A stretch of 30,238 nt of DNA from CAYGSN01 sp964352675. GTDB lineage: Bacteria > Pseudomonadota > Alphaproteobacteria > Micavibrionales > Micavibrionaceae. The stretch is from positions 1-30,238 of the forward strand of contig CAYGSN010000023.1 of assembly GCA_964352675.1 (NCBI GenBank), in the 5' to 3' direction. Below are positions 15,120-23,697 of the stretch, one piece after another. The stretch's first letter is position 1; every line of letters begins with the position of its first letter. Position numbers and translations under genes: made by a program. The notes under the pieces are model-generated. The model was not told where the DNA came from and ran no database searches. It saw only the letters and a list, made by a program, of their open reading frames with translations.

Positions 15120-15160
15120 GGGGCGGGCCTCGCAACAGAACCGCCCCATTTTCTTTCTTT
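15120..15160 (+). terminator. Intrinsic terminator of ssrA
   Basis: GGGGCGG at 15120-15126 pairs with CCGCCCC at 15141-15147 around a 14-nt loop and is followed by a U-rich tract (ATTTTCTTTCTTT). It lies just after the tmRNA coding piece and 34 bp before the next gene. Confidence 0.7.
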
Positions 15161-15193
15161 CCCCCTTTCTTTAAAGCCGATAGACTATGGCGC

Positions 15194-17110
15194 ATGACGC
15201 GCGCATTTTCTTCTGCTATGGCTCCGTTTTTTTGGTTGGTGATTATAATATTCGCCTTGCTGCCGATTGCGCAGCATGAGGGCGCATTCTTTCTGTTGGC
15301 TGTGGTGGGAATGATTGCAGGTGTAGCAGGTGCCATTTTGAATCTGCCGCAGCAGGGAAATATGAGCATTCCTAAATCTCCCTTTCTCTTCTGTCTGGGC
15401 GGGTTCTGGGTGGTCATGTTTGTGGCTGTGCTCACCTCCGATATTCTGGTGACAAGCTGGCTGCATTTTTGTTTTCTCTCCATGTTGCCGCTGTCCTTTA
15501 TTTTTGTTGCATTGATACCCGATAAAGAACAATTTTACCGGGGCGCATTTATGGCGGGCGCTGCAGTTTATGCTGCGCTTTCGTTGTTTTGTGTCTGGCA
15601 GTATTTTGCCGCGCCGGAGATGCTGAAAAACGGCCTGACATACTGGCCAATGCGCAATCCAAATTCGCTGGGCGCGTTCTTGTCTCTGGGATTTTTTCCG
15701 GCCTATGGTGCAGCAATTTTGCGCAAGAGAGCTATATTCTACGCCCTGGCGCTTGTGATTTTTGCAGCGCTTCTGACCACCGGCAGCCGGGGGGCTGTTT
15801 TGTCTCTTTTGCTTGCCGCGAGCTTGCTCGTAACCATCCCCCCTGTTTTGCATCATGTAAAATTAAATTGGGGCAAGCATGTGGCTTTGCTTTTGGGGTG
15901 TGTTGTTCTCGTCTGGGCGTTGTCCTTTGCCCCTGGTGTGATAAGTGAGCAAACGCCGGTGGATATTGTTTCCTACACGGTATCGGGGGTGGAGCCGGCG
16001 CTGGGCGGGCGGCCGGATGTTTGGGCCTCAAGCCAGCAGATTATCCGGGAACATGTCTGGAGCGGCACCGGGCCGGGCACATTCTTCCTGTATTATCCGC
16101 AGGTGCGCGCGCCGGGCGAAACCGGAACGGCCGGTGAGATGGCACATAATGATCTTCTGCAATTCTGGATGGAGATGGGTGTTTTTGCGCCCGTGTTTTT
16201 TATTCTGGCGCTGGTTTTTGCTGCGGTGAAGACAGCACGAACATACCGTGACGACCCAGTGGTCCTTATTCCTTTTGCTGCGCTTTTTGCGTGCGTGTTG
16301 CACAGCCAGATCACGTTTAATTTTTACAATATGGGCAATTTGTTCATGATGGGAACATTGCTGGGCTTTTGGTTTTGGCGCGTTGAGCGCACAGAGCCTT
16401 CGCTGAGTATCTCCCTGAGTGGCGGCCGAAAATTTGAAAACCAGATTCTGCAGGGTGGGCTGTGCATCCTTCTGCTTTGCACCGCGTTTTTGTTTACGGC
16501 GTTTCAGGGCAGTGAGATTTTGATTGCGCGCGCCAAGGCTTCTTATAAGGGCGGGAATGTTGATGCGTTTGAGCGTGATATTGCCGATGCCATCACTTTG
16601 TCTTTCGGCCAGAACGGCGTGGCCTATACGCTGGCCGGGGCGGTTGCGGCGCAGGAATTCCGCAAGGATGCCGGAACAATTCCCCGCGATCAGGTGGATG
16701 CGGCCTTTAGAAATGCTGAATATTTGTTGCAAAAAGCGATTGTAAAAAATCCGCTTCTCGCGCCCGCCTATACTGAACTGGCCATGCTTTACAATTTTGT
16801 CGGGCGGGACGGTGTGGAAGGTTTGCTGCGCACATCCCTGCATATCAATCCGACATTGGCCGGTACCCGCTTTCACCTGATGCAGTTTTTAATTCGCAAT
16901 CGCCGCGAGGGTGAGGCGCTGGATATCGGCCGTACCGGGCTTGATTGGCCGTATGAAAAGGAAGCCCCGCTGGATTATTACCGCTTAGTGATGAGCCTGG
17001 CGGAGCAAGCGGGGGATAATGATGTTTACCGCCGGGCGGAAGAGCGCTACAGCGAGCGGCATGCTAAAATTTACAACGATTTAAAACGCAAGAAAGAGGC
17101 TGTGCAATAA
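15194..17110 (+). CDS. O-antigen ligase/Wzy-like polysaccharide membrane protein with TPR-like tail (638 aa)
   Basis: The first ~400 residues hold about ten hydrophobic segments and the Wzy_C-type features: NPNSLGAFLSLG, TGSRGAVLSLLLA, and the periplasmic loop HVWSGTGPGTFFLYYPQV followed by AHNDLLQFWMEMGVFAP, where the His of AHND corresponds to a conserved residue. Such proteins polymerise O-antigen or ligate it, or another glycan, to lipid A-core or protein. After the last membrane segment (near 420) comes a helical tail with TPR-like repeats (AFRNAEYLLQKAIVKNPLLAPAYTEL in that region). The next gene is a paralogue whose ATG overlaps this stop by one base (TAATG), so the two are translationally coupled. 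Whether it is ligase, polymerase or protein glycosyltransferase cannot be told from sequence. Confidence 0.82.
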   Translation: MTRAFSSAMAPFFWLVIIIFALLPIAQHEGAFFLLAVVGMIAGVAGAILNLPQQGNMSIPKSPFLFCLGGFWVVMFVAVLTSDILVTSWLHFCFLSMLPLSFIFVALIPDKEQFYRGAFMAGAAVYAALSLFCVWQYFAAPEMLKNGLTYWPMRNPNSLGAFLSLGFFPAYGAAILRKRAIFYALALVIFAALLTTGSRGAVLSLLLAASLLVTIPPVLHHVKLNWGKHVALLLGCVVLVWALSFAPGVISEQTPVDIVSYTVSGVEPALGGRPDVWASSQQIIREHVWSGTGPGTFFLYYPQVRAPGETGTAGEMAHNDLLQFWMEMGVFAPVFFILALVFAAVKTARTYRDDPVVLIPFAALFACVLHSQITFNFYNMGNLFMMGTLLGFWFWRVERTEPSLSISLSGGRKFENQILQGGLCILLLCTAFLFTAFQGSEILIARAKASYKGGNVDAFERDIADAITLSFGQNGVAYTLAGAVAAQEFRKDAGTIPRDQVDAAFRNAEYLLQKAIVKNPLLAPAYTELAMLYNFVGRDGVEGLLRTSLHINPTLAGTRFHLMQFLIRNRREGEALDIGRTGLDWPYEKEAPLDYYRLVMSLAEQAGDNDVYRRAEERYSERHAKIYNDLKRKKEAVQ

Positions 17111-19053
17111 TGCCGGAGTTCAAGACATTGAGTATTATAATGGCGGTTTTGTGGACTGGCGGATTTGTTTTTGCGTTGATGCCGTTGGAAGCCTATGAAT
17201 CCCATTTCTTCGGCGCGGCATTTTTGTGCATGGCGGCGGCGGCGTTCACCGGGCTTTTGACGGGCCGTGCAGTGCGGGATTATTTCGACTGTGCCCCAGT
17301 TTTAACGGGCGCATTGGCGGCGTTCTGGGCGCTGGCTTTTCTCAGTGTCGTGCTGTCCGAATCCCCCTATACCAGCTTTATTTATTTCTGTCTGTTCTCT
17401 TGTTTGCCTTTGTCGTTTTTAACCGTCCTGACAGTGCCGGACAGGGCCATATTCGTGCGCGTGGTTTCAACCGCGCTTCTGTCGATTTTTGCTGCGCTTT
17501 CGATTTTTTCCCTTGTGCAGTTTTTTGCAATTCCCGCCATGCTGTCCAACGGGTTGGCGCAATGGCCGCTGGATAATCCAAACAGCTATGGCGGTTTGTT
17601 ATCCCTTGGGCTTTTCCTAACGCTTGGGCGGATTTATACGGCGGAAAATACGGCTGCAAAACGAACATTTGTGGCGCTGGGCGTGTTGGTCTTTGCTGCG
17701 CTTTTGGCCACAGGATCGCGCGGTGCGCTTCTTGCTCTGATATTGGCAGGTGGTATATTCGTACTGACCGTAGCCGGGACGATGAAGCGCGGATTTGTGG
17801 CGCTGGCGGGCGGTATTATGCTCTGCGCAGTTTTGGCTTTGCTCCTGTCTTTGTCTCAGGTGAGCGGGCAAACACCGTTGGATGTGTGGCAATTTACGAT
17901 GCTACAGGGAAAGGGTTTTCTTTCTTCCCGCCCGGATATCTGGGTCGCGTCATGGCAGAGTATTCAGCAGCATTTCTGGAGCGGTACCGGCATGGGTACG
18001 TTTTTTCTCTATTACCCGGAAGTCCGTGGCGGTGATATCGAAACGGCGGGGCTGATGGCCCATAGTGATCCCGTACAGTTTCTTACAGAAATGGGTGTGG
18101 TCGCACCGATTCTGTTTTATTTTATTTTATTGGCGGCAGTCTGGAAGACGCTGCGCGTTCTGAGGGGTAACGAGGAGGGCGGGGCACATCTGGCGGCAAT
18201 GGCTTGCGGGTTGTCGGCGATGGCGCTTCATACCCACATCACCTTTCATTTTTACGTGCTGAGCATTTTGATCTTAAGCGGTTATATGCTGGCGCAATGG
18301 TTTGCGCAGATCCACGAAAGCCGGGACATGCATGTGCATTCGTCTGTTCAGTCTGGGTTTTTACAAAAATCGCTTTCACCGGCTGTTCTAATGGTTCTTG
18401 TCTTTGCCTTTATCAGCCAGCACCAGTCAGAAATCCTGGTTGATCGCGCCCGCCGCCAGATTGCGGCCGGAAATCTGGAGGGTTTTGCGCGCGATATCAA
18501 TATGGCCGATAAGATTTCTTTTGGCCGGAATGCGCGGGCCCTGATTCTGGCTGCAACTGTTCCTCTGGGCATTTTGCAGGACCGGGCAGCGTTGCTGCCT
18601 CCCGGCGAGGGTGAGGCGCTGTTCACGCAGGCCCGCCAGACACTGGATAAGGCCATAGCCCTTAACCCGCGCCTTGTCGCGGCCTACCACCACCAAGCCC
18701 GTCTGGAGGCTTATGCCCCGCAATATGCCGGGCGTCCGTCTCAGGCGGAGGAAATTTTGAGCCATGCATTGCGAATTGACCCGCTGCATGCGGCCTCACG
18801 CGAATATTTGGCCCAGATTCTGAGCGCGGCGGGGCATAGGGACGAAGCGCTCGATATCCTGAAAGCCGGGCTGAAATGGCCTTACCGTCAGCAGGATGCG
18901 GCCTCTTACTATCAGATAACGATGTTTCTGGCGCTGGAGCTGGGGGATACCGAAACACATGTGCAGGCGGCGGCGCTGTTCGCCGAATCCAGCCGCCGCG
19001 CAATGCGCAAATCCGCAGAAAACAAGGAGGCGCGGATAACCGGGATAAAATGA
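17110..19053 (+). CDS. O-antigen ligase/Wzy-like polysaccharide membrane protein with TPR-like tail (647 aa), paralogue
   Basis: This is a tandem paralogue of the previous gene with the same layout. Matching motifs are NPNSYGGLLSLGLFLTLG, ATGSRGALLALILAGG, FWSGTGMGTFFLYYPEVRGG and MAHSDPVQFLTEMGVVAP. The conserved His is kept, with Ser in place of Asn beside it. The tail from about residue 440 contains TPR-like helices (TLDKAIALNPRLVAAYHHQA; EILSHALRIDPLHAASREYL). The one-base overlap with the upstream stop implies coupled synthesis in equal amounts, so the two may form a heteromeric complex or act on two different glycans. Other envelope genes (acyltransferase, hydroxylase-family protein) lie 1.5-3.5 kb further on. 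Confidence 0.82.
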   Translation: MPEFKTLSIIMAVLWTGGFVFALMPLEAYESHFFGAAFLCMAAAAFTGLLTGRAVRDYFDCAPVLTGALAAFWALAFLSVVLSESPYTSFIYFCLFSCLPLSFLTVLTVPDRAIFVRVVSTALLSIFAALSIFSLVQFFAIPAMLSNGLAQWPLDNPNSYGGLLSLGLFLTLGRIYTAENTAAKRTFVALGVLVFAALLATGSRGALLALILAGGIFVLTVAGTMKRGFVALAGGIMLCAVLALLLSLSQVSGQTPLDVWQFTMLQGKGFLSSRPDIWVASWQSIQQHFWSGTGMGTFFLYYPEVRGGDIETAGLMAHSDPVQFLTEMGVVAPILFYFILLAAVWKTLRVLRGNEEGGAHLAAMACGLSAMALHTHITFHFYVLSILILSGYMLAQWFAQIHESRDMHVHSSVQSGFLQKSLSPAVLMVLVFAFISQHQSEILVDRARRQIAAGNLEGFARDINMADKISFGRNARALILAATVPLGILQDRAALLPPGEGEALFTQARQTLDKAIALNPRLVAAYHHQARLEAYAPQYAGRPSQAEEILSHALRIDPLHAASREYLAQILSAAGHRDEALDILKAGLKWPYRQQDAASYYQITMFLALELGDTETHVQAAALFAESSRRAMRKSAENKEARITGIK

Positions 19054-19100
19054 ATATCAGTGCTTGATTTCATGCGCGATTATCTGCCACACATATAGGT

Positions 19101-19613
19101 ATGAGTGATGATGACGACATCCTGCGTTACGACAAAATGGTGGAAAGCGCCCTGCGCGGTGTTGTGCGCCAGTCTATTCGCGAGGTCATGAAACACGGCC
19201 TGCCGGGGGATCATCATTTCTATATTACTTTCCTGACCGATCACCCCGGTGTGAAGATCCCGGACTACCTGCGCGACCGCTATCCGGGAGAGATGACTAT
19301 TGTTTTGCAATACCAGTTCTCTGATTTATCCGTCTCCGAGGAAATGCTTAACGTTACCCTCTCCTTTAACAATGTGCCGGAGCGCCTTGAAATCCCCGTT
19401 GCAGCGATCAGCATTTTTGCCGATCCGTCGGTGAATTTCGCCCTGCAGTTCCAGCCTATGGGTGAAGATGCGCTGGATGAGGCTGATCTGGCTTTGCTGG
19501 ACGAGCTTGAGGATGATGACGATCCGGATGGCAGCGGCCCGAAAGGCGGCAAGGGCAAGAAGGAAGAAACCGGCGAGGTTGTCTCTCTTGATAAGTTCAG
19601 GAAAAAAGACTAG
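19101..19613 (+). CDS. sspB: ClpXP adaptor SspB (alphaproteobacterial type)
   Basis: SspB binds ssrA-tagged proteins and tethers them to ClpX for degradation. Residues 1-125 form the substrate-binding domain (RYDKMVESALRGVVRQSIREV; HHFYITFLTDHPGVKIPDYL; MTIVLQYQFSDLSVSEE; FNNVPERLEIPVAAISIFADPS). An acidic flexible linker follows (LLDELEDDDDPDGSGPKGG), and the C-terminal VVSLDKFRKKD is the short ClpX-docking tail usual for this group. Length is 170 residues. It lies about 4 kb from ssrA, whose tag it should recognise, and 9 bp upstream of the alpha/beta hydrolase gene. Confidence 0.92.
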   Translation: MSDDDDILRYDKMVESALRGVVRQSIREVMKHGLPGDHHFYITFLTDHPGVKIPDYLRDRYPGEMTIVLQYQFSDLSVSEEMLNVTLSFNNVPERLEIPVAAISIFADPSVNFALQFQPMGEDALDEADLALLDELEDDDDPDGSGPKGGKGKKEETGEVVSLDKFRKKD

Positions 19614-19622
19614 CTCTTTTCC

Positions 19623-20534
19623 ATGTTTAAAGCCCCCCAAATTAATGTGACCCTGAAAAAAGGCGAGTTTACCGACTCCGCACGCGGTGGTCGTATTGTT
19701 CCCTATAAAATCTACGTGCCAGAGCTTGAGAGCGGGCAAACGGCCCCTGTGATCATTTGGTCGCACGGCTTTGGCGGAAACCGTGATGGTGCGGCGTTTC
19801 TATCGCGCTATCTGGCGGGGCAGGGCTATATCCTTGTGCATCTCACGCATATCGGAACCGATTCCAGCTTGTGGGAGGGAAAGCCGGGCCACCCGTGGGA
19901 TATTCTGCGGCAGGCCAAGATCAGCCGCGCTGATACACTGAACCGGTTTTATGATGTCCCCTTTGTGTTGGACCGGCTGGAAGGGTGGGATGTCCCCCTG
20001 CGGACCGCTATGGATTTTTCGAAGATCGGCATGTCCGGTCATTCTTTCGGGGCGATGACGACGCAGGTGATGGCGGGGCAGAAGTTCCCCGATCACGACC
20101 AGAAATTAATCCGGATTAAGGAGCCGCGCTTTCAGGCCGGTATCGCCTATAGCCCCGTTCCAATTGCGCATTTAACGGATGCGCCGCCGGAGGAGGTTTA
20201 CAGCGGAATTGATATTCCTTTGCTGCATATGACCGGGACGGAGGATGCTTCTCCGATTGAGGGGTTTGGCTATGAACACCGTCTGGTGGTGGCGGAGCAT
20301 TCCAGCCATCCGGATCAATACGTGCTCGTGAAAGAGGGCGGCGATCACATGGTCTATAACGGCACGCGCGGAAAGCTAGAGGCTAACCCTTTGCGGCCAA
20401 GACATGAGGAAATCGTGCAGGCCGTTGCGCTGGCGTTTTGGGATGCCTATCTGAAGGGTGATGAAGCCGCGATGAACTGGCTTAGATCCGGCGTGCAGGA
20501 TTGGCTGGGCGGTGACGGGGCGTTAAGACTTTGA
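19623..20534 (+). CDS. Alpha/beta hydrolase (PAF-acetylhydrolase/dienelactone-hydrolase-like)
   Basis: The product is a serine hydrolase of 303 residues. The nucleophile S141 is in the elbow GMSGHSFGAMT, the acid is probably D208 in LHMTGTEDASP, and the base H242 is in KEGGDHMVY. The oxyanion HG motif is WSHGFGGNRDG at about 46-56. The Gly-Ser-Phe elbow and the YVPELESG start resemble predicted dienelactone hydrolases and platelet-activating-factor acetylhydrolase relatives. No signal peptide is visible, so it should be cytoplasmic. The substrate is unknown. It probably shares a transcript with sspB. Its 3' end overlaps that of the convergent acyltransferase gene by 12 bp. Confidence 0.82.
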   Translation: MFKAPQINVTLKKGEFTDSARGGRIVPYKIYVPELESGQTAPVIIWSHGFGGNRDGAAFLSRYLAGQGYILVHLTHIGTDSSLWEGKPGHPWDILRQAKISRADTLNRFYDVPFVLDRLEGWDVPLRTAMDFSKIGMSGHSFGAMTTQVMAGQKFPDHDQKLIRIKEPRFQAGIAYSPVPIAHLTDAPPEEVYSGIDIPLLHMTGTEDASPIEGFGYEHRLVVAEHSSHPDQYVLVKEGGDHMVYNGTRGKLEANPLRPRHEEIVQAVALAFWDAYLKGDEAAMNWLRSGVQDWLGGDGALRL

Positions 20535-21611
20535 AAGAATCCCCCTAAACCACTTCAATCGCCGTTCGGAGATTTCGGCCAGGGCGAAGCACAGGGCTAG
20601 CCCCAGGGAAAATAGCGCAACGTGGCGAGTAAGGGTTTCTAGCGTTTCCGGCAGCAGCGCATCCAGCATTTGCAAGGCCGGATAGTGGATCACGTAAATG
20701 GTGAAACTGGCGCCTGCGCCCCAGCGGATGAAGCCGGACAGCACAGGCAGTTTCACGGCGGTACACTCGAGATGTTTTGTAAGCGCGTAAACACCGGTCA
20801 GATGTGCGGCGATCAACAGCGCAATCAAATTATTCCAGATAAATTCATCGGAAAAGCGCAGGGATTTGTAAAACTCCTCGCCGAAATTGATCACGGTCCA
20901 CATTTTGAGCTGATAGGGCAAATGTGCAGCCAGGCAGACTACATAAATCACAAGCGGGGCGATGATGCACAGCACGGCAGACAGTCGGTCCATCTCAAGC
21001 TTGCCGGAGCGGATCAGGCGGTACACCCCAAGGCCAAGCAACCACGCGGGAAACAGCAGCAGGATTTTTACCCCCGCAATCAGGAGTAACAGCGCCAGCA
21101 ACGACAATCGCCTCCAGCCTTTCAGGTAAAAGGCCGCCCCGAAAATTAGGTAATACATGACCTCATAACTCAGCGACCAGAGCGGGCCGTTGGTGCCGAT
21201 GCGAAAGCCGAAACCGAACCATTCATTGGCAAAGCTTAAACCCATGAGCGCCTGTAGCCAGCCCGGTGTGGGATTATACCACCAGCCATCATAATTTTCC
21301 GGCGCTGCGGCCGCGCCGATTGTATCGAACAGGATGGTGCAAAGCACCGCCAGAATCATCACCGAATACATCCTTGTGGTGCGGTGCCAGGCATAGAGCC
21401 GCCCGGTTTTGTCCTTCACATCGGTGGTATAGGCGATCACGAGGCCGGACAGGACAAAGAAAAACACCACCGCATCGCTGCCGAGATTAAGTTCACGAAT
21501 AAACAGGTAATATCCATCGGTGAAACGCGCATAGGCGAAGTGCGAGAAGAACACTAAAAGTGCAGCAAAAAACCGCAACGCATCGAGATAAACGGAGAAG
21601 GATTTATTCAT
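20523..21611 (-). CDS. Acyltransferase family 3 membrane protein (OafA/YrhL-like)
   Basis: These integral membrane enzymes O-acylate surface sugars or lipids. The N-terminus has the diagnostic YLDALRFFAALLVFFSHFAYA, with the conserved Arg and His, and GSDAVVFFFVLSGLVIAYT follows. GPLWSLSYEVMYYLIFG is the third family block. About ten membrane segments fill the 362 residues. The product could modify the glycan handled by the Wzy-like proteins encoded nearby, but that link is inferred. Its start overlaps the end of the upstream hydroxylase-family gene by 8 bp, so the two are co-translated. There is no C-terminal SGNH domain. Confidence 0.9.
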   Translation of the reverse strand: MNKSFSVYLDALRFFAALLVFFSHFAYARFTDGYYLFIRELNLGSDAVVFFFVLSGLVIAYTTDVKDKTGRLYAWHRTTRMYSVMILAVLCTILFDTIGAAAAPENYDGWWYNPTPGWLQALMGLSFANEWFGFGFRIGTNGPLWSLSYEVMYYLIFGAAFYLKGWRRLSLLALLLLIAGVKILLLFPAWLLGLGVYRLIRSGKLEMDRLSAVLCIIAPLVIYVVCLAAHLPYQLKMWTVINFGEEFYKSLRFSDEFIWNNLIALLIAAHLTGVYALTKHLECTAVKLPVLSGFIRWGAGASFTIYVIHYPALQMLDALLPETLETLTRHVALFSLGLALCFALAEISERRLKWFRGILSKS

Positions 21612-22635
21612 GAGGCAGGGAATTCCGGCTTGAAGCTTTTAAGGCTGCTCGCTTTTTGCGGCGGCGCTGGATGGCTTTCCAACTATCCTTGAACGGTACA
21701 ATCAGTGCATCTTTCAGGGTTTTATGAGGTTGTTCGATCAGTTCGTTTGAGGTAGAAGATTTGGAAATGCCGTATTTGATTTCTTCATATCCATCCGGAA
21801 CATAGAGCGTTCCAAACATCCAGTCCCAGACGGCCAAAATCTCGCCATAATTTTTATTGTGATGTTTGGGTTCCAGACTGTGGTGGATCTGGTGCTGCGC
21901 CGGGGAGATGAAAATATGCTCCAGAGTCCGCCCATAGCTCCACCACACATGGGAGTGGCGGAAATTTGAGCCGAGCGAGTTAAAGGCAAAATAGAAAATA
22001 TTTGCCCCGGCGATCAACATAACGTTGATGCTGCCGAAAAACAGCGCCAGCAAAAGCCCCTGTGTGAAGCCAACCAGAACAGATTTCACCAGACTTGAAA
22101 ATACATCATAGAGCGGATGTTTGCGGTAAACAGTGATCGGTGTCATCACCTCGGCGCTGTGATGCACAGAATGAAACGGCCAGAGCACGGGGGTTTCATG
22201 ATGAATGCGGTGTACCCAATACACACAAAAATCATTGATGATGGTAATAACCAGTGTAACAACAATAATGTTTTCCGCCGTGTTTCGCGTTTCCTCAAAC
22301 GGTGCACCGTTTATGATTTCCAGCAGCCGGATCGCCAGCACGGCAAAACCGATGCGTACAAACAGCATGCTGAAAACCTTCAGGACATCCAGAATGCGGC
22401 CCAGAGCAAACAGCTTGATATCAACAATATGCGAGGGATGAAGATAAATATCTTTGGGAAACAGCCAACCCCAAAACCCGGTTTCGGCGCGGCCCGCTTT
22501 GCGGTGATATAGGTACAGCACAAAGCCTATCGCAATAAACGGCAGGATATAGACCGGGTGAAAGCGGACACCGGTATCAATCAGTTCGCTTAAATAATCT
22601 AGAACCGTGTCTGTGATAGAAGCCTGCTCAGCCAT
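21604..22635 (-). CDS. Fatty acid hydroxylase / sterol desaturase family protein
   Basis: This is a membrane di-iron oxygenase-type protein. The eight-His pattern is visible as YWVHRIHHE, FHSVHHSAE and HQIHHSLEPKHHNKNYG, between several membrane segments (YILPFIAIGFVLYLYH; VVTLVITIINDFCVYW). The family hydroxylates or desaturates sterols, carotenoids or fatty acids. The WDWMFGTLYVPDG block after the third His cluster is typical of bacterial members. The 343-residue protein is co-transcribed with the acyltransferase gene, with an 8-bp overlap, so a combined role in membrane lipid or hopanoid-like modification is plausible but unproven. Confidence 0.88.
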   Translation of the reverse strand: MAEQASITDTVLDYLSELIDTGVRFHPVYILPFIAIGFVLYLYHRKAGRAETGFWGWLFPKDIYLHPSHIVDIKLFALGRILDVLKVFSMLFVRIGFAVLAIRLLEIINGAPFEETRNTAENIIVVTLVITIINDFCVYWVHRIHHETPVLWPFHSVHHSAEVMTPITVYRKHPLYDVFSSLVKSVLVGFTQGLLLALFFGSINVMLIAGANIFYFAFNSLGSNFRHSHVWWSYGRTLEHIFISPAQHQIHHSLEPKHHNKNYGEILAVWDWMFGTLYVPDGYEEIKYGISKSSTSNELIEQPHKTLKDALIVPFKDSWKAIQRRRKKRAALKASSRNSLPHE

Positions 22636-22746
22636 AAAACCTGGAATAGAGTGTGATTTTTGCCTTTCTCCATTATATCACAGCCAGTTGGGATATCGTC
22701 AAAAACCTCTCTTTCCTTTTCATTTTTAGTCTCTATATTATCCGTC

Positions 22747-23691
22747 ATGACAAAAAACGCCCCCCAAAACGCTGTAGAGATTAAAAATCTTAACAAAACC
22801 TATAAGGCGTCCGGAAAATCTGCGCCGAAAGTGGCGCTCAAGGATGTTTCTCTGGACATTCCCAAAGGCTCTATCTTCGGTCTGCTCGGTCCGAATGGCG
22901 CAGGGAAATCTACGATTATCAACATTATGGCCGGATTGGTGATGAAGAGCTCCGGCAGTGTCAAAATCTGGGATATCGACATAGATCAGGATGAGCGCAG
23001 CGCGAAATCTGCGATCGGCGTGGTGCCGCAGGAAATTAATTACGATCCGTTTTTTACGCCGAAACAGCTTCTGGAGCTACAGGCCGGGCTATACGGCGTG
23101 CCGAAATCCGAACGCCGCACGATGGAAATTTTGTGCACTGTGGGGCTGGAGGACAAGGCCGATGCCTATACGCGCTCGCTGTCCGGCGGGATGCGCAGGC
23201 GCCTGATGGTGGCCAAGGCGATGGTGCACAACCCGCCGATTCTGGTGTTGGATGAGCCTTCCGCCGGGGTGGATGTGGAGCTGCGCAAACAGCTCTGGGA
23301 AAATGTAAAGCAGCTCAACGCGCGCGGCGTGACGATCTTGCTGACCACGCATTATCTTGAGGAGGCCGAAGAGCTCTGCGACCAGATCGCGATTATCAAT
23401 CACGGTGAAATTATCGCGTGTGAGGATAAAGAAACCCTGCTGAGCCGCATTGAGAATAAATCAATCCGCTTTCGTTTGGACCGCGAATTTAATGAAGTGC
23501 CGGATACTCTTGCTGCGCTGGGCATGGAAAAACAGGGACGGCGGAGTGTTGCGCTCTGTTATAATCCGGCCGAGCAAAGTGTTGGGGAGTTTATTGCCGC
23601 AATACAGGCCGCCGGATACGGAATTGCCGATATCTCAACAGAAGATAGCGATCTGGAGGATGTGTTCCTCCAGTTGACCGGCCACGGTTAA
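22747..23691 (+). CDS. ABC transporter ATP-binding protein (ABC-2 export type), no permease adjacent
   Basis: This nucleotide-binding subunit has Walker A GPNGAGKS at residues 48-55, Q-loop GVVPQEINYDPFFTPKQLL, signature LSGGMRRRLMVAKAM, Walker B ILVLDEPSAGVD and the switch His in LLTTHYLEEAEELCDQ. The C-terminal ~80 residues (SIRFRLDREFNEVPDTLAAL) form the small accessory domain common in ABC-2 exporters. I choose the ATG at 22747 because the homology begins at once (VEIKNLNKTYK). An upstream in-frame ATG at 22660 would add 29 hydrophobic, unrelated residues. The 314-residue product resembles YadG, which normally works with a permease gene next to it. Here the next gene is on the opposite strand, so the permease must be elsewhere. 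Confidence 0.9.
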   Translation: MTKNAPQNAVEIKNLNKTYKASGKSAPKVALKDVSLDIPKGSIFGLLGPNGAGKSTIINIMAGLVMKSSGSVKIWDIDIDQDERSAKSAIGVVPQEINYDPFFTPKQLLELQAGLYGVPKSERRTMEILCTVGLEDKADAYTRSLSGGMRRRLMVAKAMVHNPPILVLDEPSAGVDVELRKQLWENVKQLNARGVTILLTTHYLEEAEELCDQIAIINHGEIIACEDKETLLSRIENKSIRFRLDREFNEVPDTLAALGMEKQGRRSVALCYNPAEQSVGEFIAAIQAAGYGIADISTEDSDLEDVFLQLTGHG

Positions 23692-23697
23692 ACCCGC

